A DNA stretch of 64,000 nt. It comes from Candidatus Cloacimonadota bacterium. Lineage in GTDB: Bacteria; Cloacimonadota; Cloacimonadia; Cloacimonadales; Cloacimonadaceae. The stretch spans positions 82,287 through 146,286 of the forward strand of contig JASKKR010000002.1 in NCBI GenBank assembly GCA_030154085.1, written 5' to 3'. Made by a program: the position numbers and the translations under genes. Shown piece by piece: positions 18,396 through 28,600 of this stretch (within the stretch, counting starts at the first letter, position 1; each line of letters begins with the position of its first letter). The notes under the pieces are model-generated. The model did no database searches. It was not told where the DNA came from and worked only from the letters and a program-made list of their open reading frames with translations.

Positions 18396-21300
18396 ATGAA
18401 AAGAATAACTCTGATTCTGACCCTGTGTATCATAGCCAGCATATCAGCTGCCTTGATCTCGGATTATTATGGACCCCCCGTAGCCTCAGAAGGCACATAT
18501 ACAGAAATTACCGGAAACGATCCCGATGGCTTTGATGGTAATGTAACCGATGAAGAACTGAGTTGGGCCATCCCTTTGGGCTTTACCTTTAACTATTGTG
18601 GTGTAGATTATACCCAAGCCAAGCTATCGACCAATGGATATCTGGCTATGGGTACTGACCACGAATGGTTTTACTCTTATGAAAACGAACTGTCATCTAC
18701 AAACTCACAATACTATCCTTTCATAGCCCCGCTTTGGGATGATCTGCAGTGTGATGATATGACCTATCTTACCACCGGCACAGCCCCTAATCGGGTATTT
18801 ACCGCGCAATGGAAAAATGCCATGTGGGATTGGAATGGATCACCCGTACAGAACTTTCAATTGAAACTCTATGAAACTTCCAATAAGATCGAATTCATCT
18901 ATGGTCCCTTGTCTACCCCCAATAACCCAAGCGCTACCATAGGAATCAACGTAGGACCTGGCGGTCCCGGAAATTTCTACAGCATTACTCCCGGAGCGAC
19001 CATTACCTATTCTACAACTGTCGAAAATTCATCCATCAGTTCCATCACTTATCTCACTCCTGGCACGACTTATACTTTTGAGACCGCCCCGCCCCGGATC
19101 CCAGACCCGGCTGTGTTAGTATCCCCGGGAGATGGAGAAAGCTCGGTGCAAGTTAGTACTGATCTGATGTGGACAAGTGGCGGTGGCATCCCCACCGGAT
19201 ACAGGCTGTTTTTCGGTACTGATGGTGCCGGAACAACTCCTCCCACCACCATTGCCAATAATGTGGATTTGGGCAATGTAACCAGTTATGATCCGGCTAC
19301 TGATCTTGATGCTAATACCACCTATTATTGGCAGGTTATTCCCTATAACGACTTAGGGTCTGCTTCCGATTGCCCGATCTGGTCCTTTACCACCAGCGGA
19401 CTTCCCTTAAGAGGCGAGAAAACCATTGATCCGGCAGGTAGCGGTGCCGATAACTTCACGTCTTTCGCCGCCGCCATCACCGCCTTAAATAGTGTCGGCG
19501 TAGGTCAGGATGGTGTGATTTTCAACGTTCCTGCAGGTTTGACCTTCAATGAAACCGCATCGCTTCCTCCTATTACAACTACCGGTAGTGAAGCTAATCC
19601 CATTTCCTTTGTCAAATCCGGAACTGGGGCAAATCCAATCGTCACTGCTCCCGGCACTGCTGGCACAACCGATTATATCTTTAAATTGAATGGTGCAGAT
19701 TACATTACTTTTGATGGAATCGATGTAAGCAACGCCACCGGCGCAACCAATATAGAATATGGCTATTGGCTAACTGACACGGGTACCAACGGTGGCAGCT
19801 CCCATAACGTAATCAAGAATTGCACCATCAATCTTGACCGCGCAAATAGCAATAGCAGCGCCGTCTATACTTTGGCTACCTATGCTCAGAATAACGACAA
19901 CCTGTTCCAAAATATAACCGTGAACAATACCTACAACGGTATCTGGATTGCAGGAATGTCTTCTTTGGCGGATGAGAACAACGTAGTCGAAGGGTGCACA
20001 TTCAATGACATAGCCCAGTATAACATCAAATTGGATTATCAGACTGGCATGCAGGTCTTTGACAACGTGGTCAACTACCCGAGCGCAGGTCCCATGGCAA
20101 GCTCGATGCGCGGACTCGATAGCTACGAATTATCTAATTCCTCCGTCTATAACAATACCTTCTCCGGCGGTAATGTAACTGGGATGCTGTACAACATATT
20201 CTGCAACGTGCCTGGAGAACTTGAGATTCACCACAACACCATCAGCGGGACCGTAACAACATCCACCTGGTGGCAGGGAATTTACATTAATCTTGCCAGC
20301 TGGGGAACCGTAAACCTCCATCATAATGAAATCCATGATATCCAAGCTGGGATGATTTTCTCGGGAATCTATACATTTCGTGGTTATAACTTGAATATCA
20401 ACGATAATCAAGTCTATAACATCACCTGTGGCATGATCTTCCGTGGTCTTCACATCATCGAAAACGTTAGCCTCGATAGCCCATCGAATATCTATAATAA
20501 CGTAGTTCACAATATAGAACTAACCGGGCAAGCTATGGAAATGGCAACTGGCATCAACGTTCAGGATCGATTTGCCAATGTTTACAATAACATGGTGTAT
20601 GATCTTCGTTGCCCAAATTCGAACTTCTCTCCCTGGGATGGAAGTCCTCAGATCGCCGGAATTAGTCTCAAAGATATGCAAGCTTCACAAGGTGAAAGAG
20701 GCTATGTTTATAACAACACAGTCCTCCTGGACGCTCCTGGTGATCAAGACAATGCCTCGACAGCTTGTTTCTATACTTCCTTCTCCGGACCTGTAGATTT
20801 GAAGAACAATGTATTTGTGAACTTGAGCACTCCGGGCGCCAACGGGAAAACGGCTGCGTTCTGGAAAGCCGCTGCTACCTTCGATAACTTTGTAGCCACA
20901 ATGGATAAGAACATCTACTACGCCGGAATCCCGGATTCAACTCATCTGATTTATTGTGACAGCGAAAACAGCGCCCAAACCTTGGCTGATTACCAAGCGC
21001 TGAATGTAGGGAAAGATCAGAATTCCTATACCGAAAATGTGCCCTTCATCAGTAATGTTGCTCCTTATGATCTGCACATAGATCCCACCGTGCCGACCTA
21101 TGTGGAAAGCAATGGTATCTATCTGCCCACAGTGCTGATCGATGACATCGATGGTGATATTCGCAATAACCCCCCAGATCTTGGTGCTGATGAGGGTGAC
21201 TTCACCGCATACACAGGGGGAGAGATCACTACTCCTGAAAATGTGACCATCATCCTCAATGGTGAAAATATCGAAATCAGTTGGGATGCAGTGGATGGCG

Positions 21301-21449
21301 CAGCAGGTTATTATATCTACGGGTCAGATGAAGTTTTGGCGGATACCCCATGGGGAACTCCTCTGATGACAGTGGATGCACCCAATACTTCTGCTGTACT
21401 TAGTCCCAGTTCACATCACAAATTCTATTACGTTACCGCTTTTGATTAA
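18396..21449 (+). CDS. Secreted right-handed beta-helix protein with FN3 domains
   Basis: 1017-residue exported protein with signal peptide at residues 1-19 (hydrophobic core, SISAA). Order: a jelly-roll-like domain at ~25-226 (TQAKLSTNGYLAMG, FIAPLWDDL, APNRVFTAQW), also present in the proteins encoded at 25664 and 31431; a fibronectin-III-like domain at ~228-338; a long Asn-rich parallel beta-helix at ~340-940 (repeated NNTF, HNxI and YNNxV units), as in polysaccharide lyases and adhesins; a second FN3-like domain at ~945-1017. No T9SS sorting domain follows: the protein stops inside or just after the last FN3 (YYVTAFD), unlike its neighbours. No enzymatic residues can be assigned. A strong AAGGAG precedes the ATG. 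Confidence 0.85.
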   Translation: MKRITLILTLCIIASISAALISDYYGPPVASEGTYTEITGNDPDGFDGNVTDEELSWAIPLGFTFNYCGVDYTQAKLSTNGYLAMGTDHEWFYSYENELSSTNSQYYPFIAPLWDDLQCDDMTYLTTGTAPNRVFTAQWKNAMWDWNGSPVQNFQLKLYETSNKIEFIYGPLSTPNNPSATIGINVGPGGPGNFYSITPGATITYSTTVENSSISSITYLTPGTTYTFETAPPRIPDPAVLVSPGDGESSVQVSTDLMWTSGGGIPTGYRLFFGTDGAGTTPPTTIANNVDLGNVTSYDPATDLDANTTYYWQVIPYNDLGSASDCPIWSFTTSGLPLRGEKTIDPAGSGADNFTSFAAAITALNSVGVGQDGVIFNVPAGLTFNETASLPPITTTGSEANPISFVKSGTGANPIVTAPGTAGTTDYIFKLNGADYITFDGIDVSNATGATNIEYGYWLTDTGTNGGSSHNVIKNCTINLDRANSNSSAVYTLATYAQNNDNLFQNITVNNTYNGIWIAGMSSLADENNVVEGCTFNDIAQYNIKLDYQTGMQVFDNVVNYPSAGPMASSMRGLDSYELSNSSVYNNTFSGGNVTGMLYNIFCNVPGELEIHHNTISGTVTTSTWWQGIYINLASWGTVNLHHNEIHDIQAGMIFSGIYTFRGYNLNINDNQVYNITCGMIFRGLHIIENVSLDSPSNIYNNVVHNIELTGQAMEMATGINVQDRFANVYNNMVYDLRCPNSNFSPWDGSPQIAGISLKDMQASQGERGYVYNNTVLLDAPGDQDNASTACFYTSFSGPVDLKNNVFVNLSTPGANGKTAAFWKAAATFDNFVATMDKNIYYAGIPDSTHLIYCDSENSAQTLADYQALNVGKDQNSYTENVPFISNVAPYDLHIDPTVPTYVESNGIYLPTVLIDDIDGDIRNNPPDLGADEGDFTAYTGGEITTPENVTIILNGENIEISWDAVDGAAGYYIYGSDEVLADTPWGTPLMTVDAPNTSAVLSPSSHHKFYYVTAFD

Positions 21450-21518
21450 GTCATAAGCTAATGTATTAAATAGAGAATTTTAGTGCGGGTATCACCCCGG
21501 TTAAGATTCTCCAAATAT

Positions 21519-21552
21519 AAAGAAGACCTCCTCCTGGAGGTCTTCTTTGTAT
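21519..21552 (+). terminator. Rho-independent terminator
   Basis: Perfect 13-bp stem AAAGAAGACCTCC (21519-21531) / GGAGGTCTTCTTT (21536-21548) with loop TCCT. It ends the transcript of the beta-helix gene 70 bases after its stop. The stem has A and T runs on both sides, but only the plus-strand direction has a gene ending here. Confidence 0.93.
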
Positions 21553-21693
21553 CTCGTACAAACCAAATGGTAACAGTGCATTTGTGTTATCCCCTTGCTG
21601 CCTATCGGCAGCAAGCGAGAAAGTAAGTACGGCTTCACCCACAATTATAAGCTGGTCATGGGAACAGAATACTAACTATAATTGCTCTTCAGA

Positions 21694-21800
21694 ACGCAGT
21701 TCACAAAGCTGTAACTCCTTATTTTCTCGTTTCTTGCTCACTTCTCAAATGAGGAAGAAACGGGGAAGGAAGCAAGTGCCCTACTTTTGCAAGCATTTAG
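21694..21800 (+). repeat. Dispersed intergenic repeat, copy 2
   Basis: Full-length copy: 5' arm TTCACAAAGCTGTAACTCC, central stem TCGTTTCTTGCTCA / TGAGGAAGAAACGG, and 3' arm CTACTTTTGCAAGCATTTAG. A 176-codon open frame at 21584-22114 runs through it but continues into the antisense of the C25 gene and is not considered coding. The rest of 21549-21901 shows no gene. Confidence 0.85.
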
Positions 21801-21901
21801 CAAGGCTGGAATTCACCACAAAACTTCCTCTTGGAGGTGAGCTTATATCTGTAGATGCGGTCATTCTTTTGCACAAAATCCTCGGCTTAGATATCGGAAT
21901 C

Positions 21902-24900
21902 TCATTTCATCAATACCATTTTGTGGCTAATGTTTTTACCTTCGCTGAACAAGCGATAGCTATAAATGCCGCTGGCAACTGCCATCCCACGCTCATCAGT
22001 ACCATCCCAACTTATGGTATGTTCTCCAGCAGGCAAAGTGGCGTCAACAAGTTTTTTGACCAATTGTCCCTTAACGTTATAGATGCTGAGTTGAGTAGCT
22101 TGGGTTTTAGGTAGGGTAAAGCTGATTTGGGTGGTGGGATTGAAGGGATTTGGATAATTCTGGTTCAAAGTCATGACTTGAGGTGCAAAGAGCTCATAGG
22201 AGCTGATTGGGAGATCACATTCCACACGGATATCATCGATGTACCATCCTTCCCCACAAACATCATCATCACTACCAAACACGAAGCGGATTCTCACAGT
22301 GCCAGAGTAATCAGAGAGATCAAACACTGCTTCTGTCCAGTCAAAATTACCGGAATATACAGGAGTGCCCATACTGAAGGGAGAGATCGCACTATTATGG
22401 ATAGAGTGGGAATAGCCACCTTCTGGTTCGATCAAGAACCATGCCGCACCGTTGACAGACATTTGCACATTGCCGCCATCCCAAGCTTGATTGGGCAGGG
22501 TGGCATGACTTTGAGCATCCATCTTGTGTTGGAATCTGAGTCTGCTATTCGGAGCTAATTCAATCTCCGGAGAGGTCAAAGCTCCATAAGCGCTGACGGA
22601 ATATTCAGTTGGATATTGACCTCCGAACTTCATGGAATAAGACCCTCCCTCTGTGGAATTATCATCACTACTACGGTGCCACTGATTGATGAAATTCGGA
22701 TGTAGAATCGCAAAATTCCAATCTTGCTGACCAGTCTCAAAATCATAGCTTAACATTCCGACATGGACGATGAAGCTTCCGCCCACTTCCGTACCACTAT
22801 CCGCCCATAGCAAATAGTCTATAAAAATATCCGAACCCAATTCTGATTGCGGAGAGATGCTAAGAGAGAAAGCATCCTCAAGCTGGATTGTTTCCCCTGC
22901 TGCCAAAAGTGGTAACGAGAGTTCATAATTATCCAGGATGATATTCGCATCGTTGGAAGATAACAGCATGGTTAGTCCATCAGCTGAACCTCTGCCTGTG
23001 TTTTGGATATTGAGATCGATATTGGCATTATCACCTGGCATGATAAAGGGATTTTCACTATGTATATCGTAGCTGAGGATGTTCAAAACCGGAGCGGAAA
23101 GCTCCAAGCTGTAGAATGACTCCGTTTCATAGCTATCGAATGATGCCACAAAGGTTAAAGTTACCTCAGTACGATCGGCAAAGGAGCCCACCACTCCGAG
23201 CTGAAAAGCGTCTTCAACGACGATACTATCGGTGCTGGCAATAGCACCAAAGCTATAAGTTCCTTGTAGAATCTGGATATTTTCGGAATCACTGCTCAGA
23301 GTGATGGTACCTCCACTACTGAGGTCCACCATACCCAGGTTTTTGATAACCGTGGAAATATTGACTATATCTCCGGTTTCCAGGATTCCATCTGACGCAG
23401 AGGTGCTAACGTTATCACAGACGATATAAGGCATATCGGTGGCGGTTACGAAGATCTGTTGAATATAGGGATAGAAGTTTGCCGCACTGATGTACATATC
23501 ATAATTGCCAGGGGACAAAGCATCTTGAAATTCGATATTGATGAGACCGGTTTCATCAGCGTATCCTTCATAGTAGGTTTCGGCTGCACGCTTGATCTTC
23601 AGATGAGCATTGGGGGCGTTGGTTTGGATACTGTATTGCGTAATATCCACCAGCCAGGAATCAGGGAGATTCACCACCAAAGCAGAAGGGGCATCGGTCC
23701 AGACCATGGTGGCAGGACAACCCAAGAGATTGGTATTGTAGGCAGTATAAAGCATATAGGGACTCGTCTCAATGTGGGGAATATTATCAATTTTGGAATC
23801 TGCCAAAGCATAACCCAATTCTTGGGTGTCTTCGCCAAACAAGGCATCCACAAACTCCCGGTGAAAGCGTTGACTAGACCCATCAGTTGAGCCTCGAGCA
23901 TACCATCCGTATCGGGAATGGGCGATCATCCCCAACGCAGAGCCCGGCACGGCGGTAAATCTTTCCGCGATACAATCATCTCCATATGCAAAATCTTCTT
24001 CCCCGCGATTGTCAAAACTGCCAGCAAAGCAGCCCTGCGTGAAGTAAATCGAAAAATTTTGATTTATACCATCATTAGAGATATTGCTGCTGTTAACCTG
24101 ATAGCTTGAGATCTTCATGTTGTAAGAGGCATTTGAGTGACCCAGATGGTTCACCAGATTGGGACCGGATGACAAAAGGGGAAGTATTTCTGAACTGCCC
24201 CAGGAGAAGTTGCGGTCGTAAAGGGTATCAATATCCCAATCGGTAGGCACTCCTACCGTAGTATAATAGTTATTTTCTGATCCGCCGATCAATTCATCCA
24301 TATAATTTCCCCCATGGGTAGGCATGGAGTCCAACAGTTCTCCCACCATTAAGGCACTTTCGATTCCGCTTTCTACTGGGGATGATTGATACATGATGAT
24401 CTTATTGATCTGATTGGCGATTTCAGCATCGTTATTATAGCATATTCTGCCCAGAGCCAATTCAGGGGCAAGGTCGGCTTCTGGAAGTTCTCCCCAGAGG
24501 TCGTTGTTATTGGTATTCCAATTCCCATCGAGGCAGGAATAATACATATCTGCCGCGATATTATGATCCACGTATTCGGAAGTAATAAATACGTGAAGCC
24601 CACGAACCGGGATCAGGTCTGTATCGCCGCCTAATAGAACGTAGCGCAGCGGATTAGTAGTGTAAAAATCGATGATGAAATTGCGGATCTTTTCCTGATT
24701 GTCTCGCCCGAGAGAATTGGCATAGATCTGATCCAGGCTCTGCAGCTTCGCTGAAATTCCGAGATTATTGTAGTAATTAACCAAAGGTTGCCATTGAGCG
24801 CTTTTCTCACCATCGATAATCATGAGATATTCCCAGCCAGTTTCTCTGGTATAGCGATGGTTTGGGATATCGGCAACATTGTCCACACTTGTCTTGAGTC

Positions 24901-25471
24901 TTTGCAATGTAAACGGATCTTCCTTCAGTAAATTCAAAGCTGCCGACGCTCTCGGTGTCGCTTGGTAATTTATCTCTATCGCGATGTTACGATAAAAGTC
25001 CAATTGCTGTTTTTGAGGATTGTAATCAAAAGGACAAACCGTACCAAAGGCTATGGGGTGTCCATTGACAAATTCTGTCCTCAGACCTTGATCTATTTGT
25101 TTAGGGTAGATGGCATCGCTAAGATATATATCTTCAGCAGGCGAATCCCAAGTCGGAGTTCCCTGATATGAAGTTGGATATTGGCTTTGCACGGGCATAA
25201 CTATGTCATCCAATATAAAGGTAATCTTATTGGAGCGTTTGACTACCAGCTCATAAGCTTCTGTACCTTTGGGCAAAAGGAGTTTGTACGCAACCCAAGG
25301 TAAATCTGGTTCAGAGGGATTGCCATTGCTATGACCTCCCTCCAGACTTATTTTGATTCCTTGCTCCGAAGGACTTAATAGCGGATCAGCTAAGTCATAG
25401 CTATAAGTAATACCCGCCCCAAGAGTTACTATCAAACTAATCATGATCAGGCTTAAAAATAGTGCTTTCAT
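21902..25471 (-). CDS. Gingipain-like C25 cysteine peptidase with C-terminal sorting domain
   Basis: Predicted secreted, surface-attached peptidase of family C25. A signal peptide (~1-20) precedes a pro-region (to ~210) and a caspase-like catalytic domain (~215-600) with VLLGGDTDLIPVR, the catalytic His445 in NHLGHSNAS and the catalytic Cys481 in YFTQGCFAGSF. Both residues of the dyad are intact. Then come Ig/CARDB-like domains (~640-900), a MAM-like jelly roll (~905-1082, ending WYIDDIRVE) and a FlgD-Ig-like sorting domain (~1110-1189; SIYNVKGQLV, WDGTDERG, HKMVLMK). That last domain marks it as T9SS-type cargo. A GAGGA Shine-Dalgarno precedes the ATG; the upstream region is very AT-rich. 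Confidence 0.9.
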   Translation of the reverse strand: MKALFLSLIMISLIVTLGAGITYSYDLADPLLSPSEQGIKISLEGGHSNGNPSEPDLPWVAYKLLLPKGTEAYELVVKRSNKITFILDDIVMPVQSQYPTSYQGTPTWDSPAEDIYLSDAIYPKQIDQGLRTEFVNGHPIAFGTVCPFDYNPQKQQLDFYRNIAIEINYQATPRASAALNLLKEDPFTLQRLKTSVDNVADIPNHRYTRETGWEYLMIIDGEKSAQWQPLVNYYNNLGISAKLQSLDQIYANSLGRDNQEKIRNFIIDFYTTNPLRYVLLGGDTDLIPVRGLHVFITSEYVDHNIAADMYYSCLDGNWNTNNNDLWGELPEADLAPELALGRICYNNDAEIANQINKIIMYQSSPVESGIESALMVGELLDSMPTHGGNYMDELIGGSENNYYTTVGVPTDWDIDTLYDRNFSWGSSEILPLLSSGPNLVNHLGHSNASYNMKISSYQVNSSNISNDGINQNFSIYFTQGCFAGSFDNRGEEDFAYGDDCIAERFTAVPGSALGMIAHSRYGWYARGSTDGSSQRFHREFVDALFGEDTQELGYALADSKIDNIPHIETSPYMLYTAYNTNLLGCPATMVWTDAPSALVVNLPDSWLVDITQYSIQTNAPNAHLKIKRAAETYYEGYADETGLINIEFQDALSPGNYDMYISAANFYPYIQQIFVTATDMPYIVCDNVSTSASDGILETGDIVNISTVIKNLGMVDLSSGGTITLSSDSENIQILQGTYSFGAIASTDSIVVEDAFQLGVVGSFADRTEVTLTFVASFDSYETESFYSLELSAPVLNILSYDIHSENPFIMPGDNANIDLNIQNTGRGSADGLTMLLSSNDANIILDNYELSLPLLAAGETIQLEDAFSLSISPQSELGSDIFIDYLLWADSGTEVGGSFIVHVGMLSYDFETGQQDWNFAILHPNFINQWHRSSDDNSTEGGSYSMKFGGQYPTEYSVSAYGALTSPEIELAPNSRLRFQHKMDAQSHATLPNQAWDGGNVQMSVNGAAWFLIEPEGGYSHSIHNSAISPFSMGTPVYSGNFDWTEAVFDLSDYSGTVRIRFVFGSDDDVCGEGWYIDDIRVECDLPISSYELFAPQVMTLNQNYPNPFNPTTQISFTLPKTQATQLSIYNVKGQLVKKLVDATLPAGEHTISWDGTDERGMAVASGIYSYRLFSEGKNISHKMVLMK

Positions 25472-25581
25472 AATATATCCTCAAATAATCTTAATTCTTT
25501 CCTCTTATATAATATATATATAATATATGCAAATCCCATTCCAGCTAAGCGGATCATCCCGCTGCTGCTGAATTCAAGCTT

Positions 25582-25627
25582 GCATACCTACGGAGACACG
25601 GATTGGGTAAGTGCCTCCGCAGTATGC
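25582..25627 (-). terminator. Large intergenic hairpin, possible terminator of the 1830-residue gene
   Basis: Inverted repeat GCATAC (25582-25587) / GTATGC (25622-25627) continued inward by CGGAG/CTCCG and CAC/GTG pairs with small mismatches. It lies just past the stop of the minus-strand gene at 25664. There is no strong T run on the exit side, so termination is uncertain. Confidence 0.4.
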
Positions 25628-25663
25628 TTTTCATTAGTATTTTAAGCATTGGCTTTGATTGTT

Positions 25664-28600
25664 TTACTTCAAAAGCAGCATTTTACGCGTTTTGACAAAG
25701 TCTTCTGTAGTCAGTCGGTAAAGATATACTCCCGAGGCTACAGGGCGATGGTTGGAATCCCTGCCATCCCATACTAGACGATGACGTCCGACAGCCATGT
25801 CTTGATCAATCAGAGTATTTATCAATTGCCCCTTTAGGTTATATATCTTTAATTGGGCATGACTTGGTTTCACCAAATCAAAAGATATGGTTGTAGAAGG
25901 GTTGAAAGGATTGGGGCTGTTGGGATACAGGACATTCACAAGAGTGGAGATTTGATCTTCGTCACTGGTTGGCTGATCTGTAATCAACAATTCCAGGGTA
26001 TCAGAAGGAGCTCCTTCTCCAACTTCATATAGCGGACGGACATGGTAATAATAGTTTCCGTTTGGCAACTCATCTTCAGTGAGGGTGGTGCCGATGAGCT
26101 CAGCAATTTCTTCAACAACACCAGGTCCTGTTTTTCGATACACTTTATAAGCCAGCACTGGAAAAGCCGGGTCTATGGGAGGCTCCCATAGCAAAGTGGC
26201 AGAGTGTTCGTATTCCTCATGATCAATCGAGAATGCGGAAACTGCAGCTAAGCCGATCAGATCGAAGTCATAGACAAAATCATACGTTTCTTCATCGATT
26301 ACAAATTCCGGTGAATTCTGGCTGACGTGATATGGCATGGCAGCTGTTAGAGAATAGTTCCCAATGGGTAGATAAATATCATAAGCACCTAAGGAATCTG
26401 GATTGGTTATGACGGTGGTATTTTCCAGATCAACTGAGATCGTGGCTAAGCTGGGATCTCCCCCGTCAGACAACGATACATTGCCACCAATGTGACCAGC
26501 CATAGTGGTATAACCAGTTACAAATATATCATCAATGTACCAGCCAAGATTAGTCGTTACTCCATCGGAGGTGAAATGCCAACGAATGCGGATCTCATTA
26601 TTTGCAAAATCTGATAGATCAAAGCTTACCTCTGTCCAGTTCGCAATATCAGAAGCAAAGCCAGGCTCATTTATTGAGTATATTGTGCCTGAATATGGAC
26701 TACCAGAGCTGGGGTAGATCAGGTTCCAACTAGCGCCGTCATTTGTCGAGATGGACACATTCCCACCATCGAAATTTTCCTGACAGAAAAGCTGATGCCA
26801 GAAGGTTAAGGATGCTCCTGTCCCGATAAATATCGGATCAGAGATCAGGATATAATTTGCTCCATTAGCATAATCCCCATTTAGGGCAGTGCCCCAAACT
26901 CTGCTTCCAGAATGCGCATTGATATAGCTCGATGATCCCCATTGCCAGCCGTTTATTGACTCAAGTCCACCGTCTGACTCCTCTAAATCACTAAACATCC
27001 CCATGCTGCCGCAACCGAGAGAAATCTCTGTGTTAAAAGAAGGCGCATTAGAAGAGCTGAGCGAAAATTCCAGAGGAATGGAGTTATAGATTTGAGCGCT
27101 GGAGCTAAGACTAGCATCAAATATGAATTGTGTGCTCTTATTTGCTTCCAGGACTGGTATAGTGATGAGCGGATTGTTTATGGTGATATTAGCATCCGTG
27201 CTTGTGAGCTCACCAATCAGATCCAAAGCTGCCACTTCAGAATGATTTGCTACATTCAAGATCAAGGTAAAGCTCTCACCCGGATCTACAACTCCGTTCC
27301 CATTACCGGCAGCATCATTCAAATAAAAGCTATCATATATCAATCCGGGTTGTTTCACTCTTAAAGCAAAATCGTGCGTCCAAGAACGGTTCCTTCCAGT
27401 GACATCCAAAGTGAGGTTTATCTCATGATCTATGGGACAAGAAGACGAGATAGTAAAGATGAAGGGATCAAGATTCACTCCATCGCTGTGACCGTATATG
27501 GGATGATATGTAGAGCTGCTGTTGATCATCGTTACATATGGATCCTGGATTCTGAGGGTTGCTTGGATATCCTGGGCAGGGAGGTCTCCGAGATTTTCTA
27601 AGTGTACACCCAATTCAATTCTTTCCCCGGGTTCTGCAATGTTGTTTGAATCGTTGAGCATTATATCACCGATAACGAGGGTAGGATTATAATAAAACTC
27701 AGGTCGCTTGGTGATATAAATCGCACGTTCATGTCCCAAAGGTGAAGCAGCCGTAGGATAAGTATTCATGAAAGTATATTCCAAACCATCATGATGATCT
27801 TCACTTTCAATGCCAATTGTACAGAAGCTGCCATGATTCTGATAGGTCGCGCCGGAATTGACGTTGTTGAAGATCTTATATTGTATCTTGATAGCTCCAT
27901 CTCCAAAGCTGGTTGGGTAATAGGCAGGATCATACAGAATAACCTGAAAGGTTTCCAGATAGCTATTATCATATCCGTTCATCATGTTATACCATTCGAT
28001 GATAAAAGTGTGGTTTTCTTCATCAAACAAAGTGCATACCTGACTATTGGGACTGGTGGCAAGATCATCCCAAAAAGCCGCCACCATCGGAGCCGGACCC
28101 ATGGGTCCGGGTATCTTGTAATTTCTAAACTCATGATTATCGGTATGACCGAAAGTAACCGTGCCATTGGAATTAATCGTGATATTCTGATAGGCTTGTC
28201 CATAGAATCCGAAGGTAAATGGCAAATCTACCCAAGCCAGAGATGTAGCTTCCGTGCCGTCCCCTTCAGTAGGAATTTCGGGATCATTAATGTTTAAGAG
28301 AACCCCATCCCCGCCCGCTGCAGGAGCGATCTCGATCCAGTCATAAACAGGGCATTCATCATAACCTGTATCGCCATCATCATAGATCACATATCCGTAT
28401 CTATCTGGACCCAAGGGATCATTCACGGTTACTGTACCGATTGTAATGCTGAAAGGCAGCCACTGTAAGAAACCGGAAGGATTGCTAAGCTTAAGACGCA
28501 TGGGGATGATCATCCCTGGAAGCAATTCATCTCTACCCTGTAGGATAAAATTATCGGCAGTGGTATTGCCTTCCGCATCTATATTAATGCTGCCAAAGCT

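Noticed and set aside
21440..21520. Recent frameshift truncating the beta-helix protein
   Set aside because: No sorting-domain residues appear in the other frames between the stop and the terminator at 21519, so a simple frameshift is not supported.
21584..22114. 176-codon plus-strand open frame
   Set aside because: It runs through the dispersed repeat and then antisense through the C25 gene's C-terminal domain. Its likeness to a minus-strand frame at 63356-63709 comes from the shared repeat, not from a shared protein.
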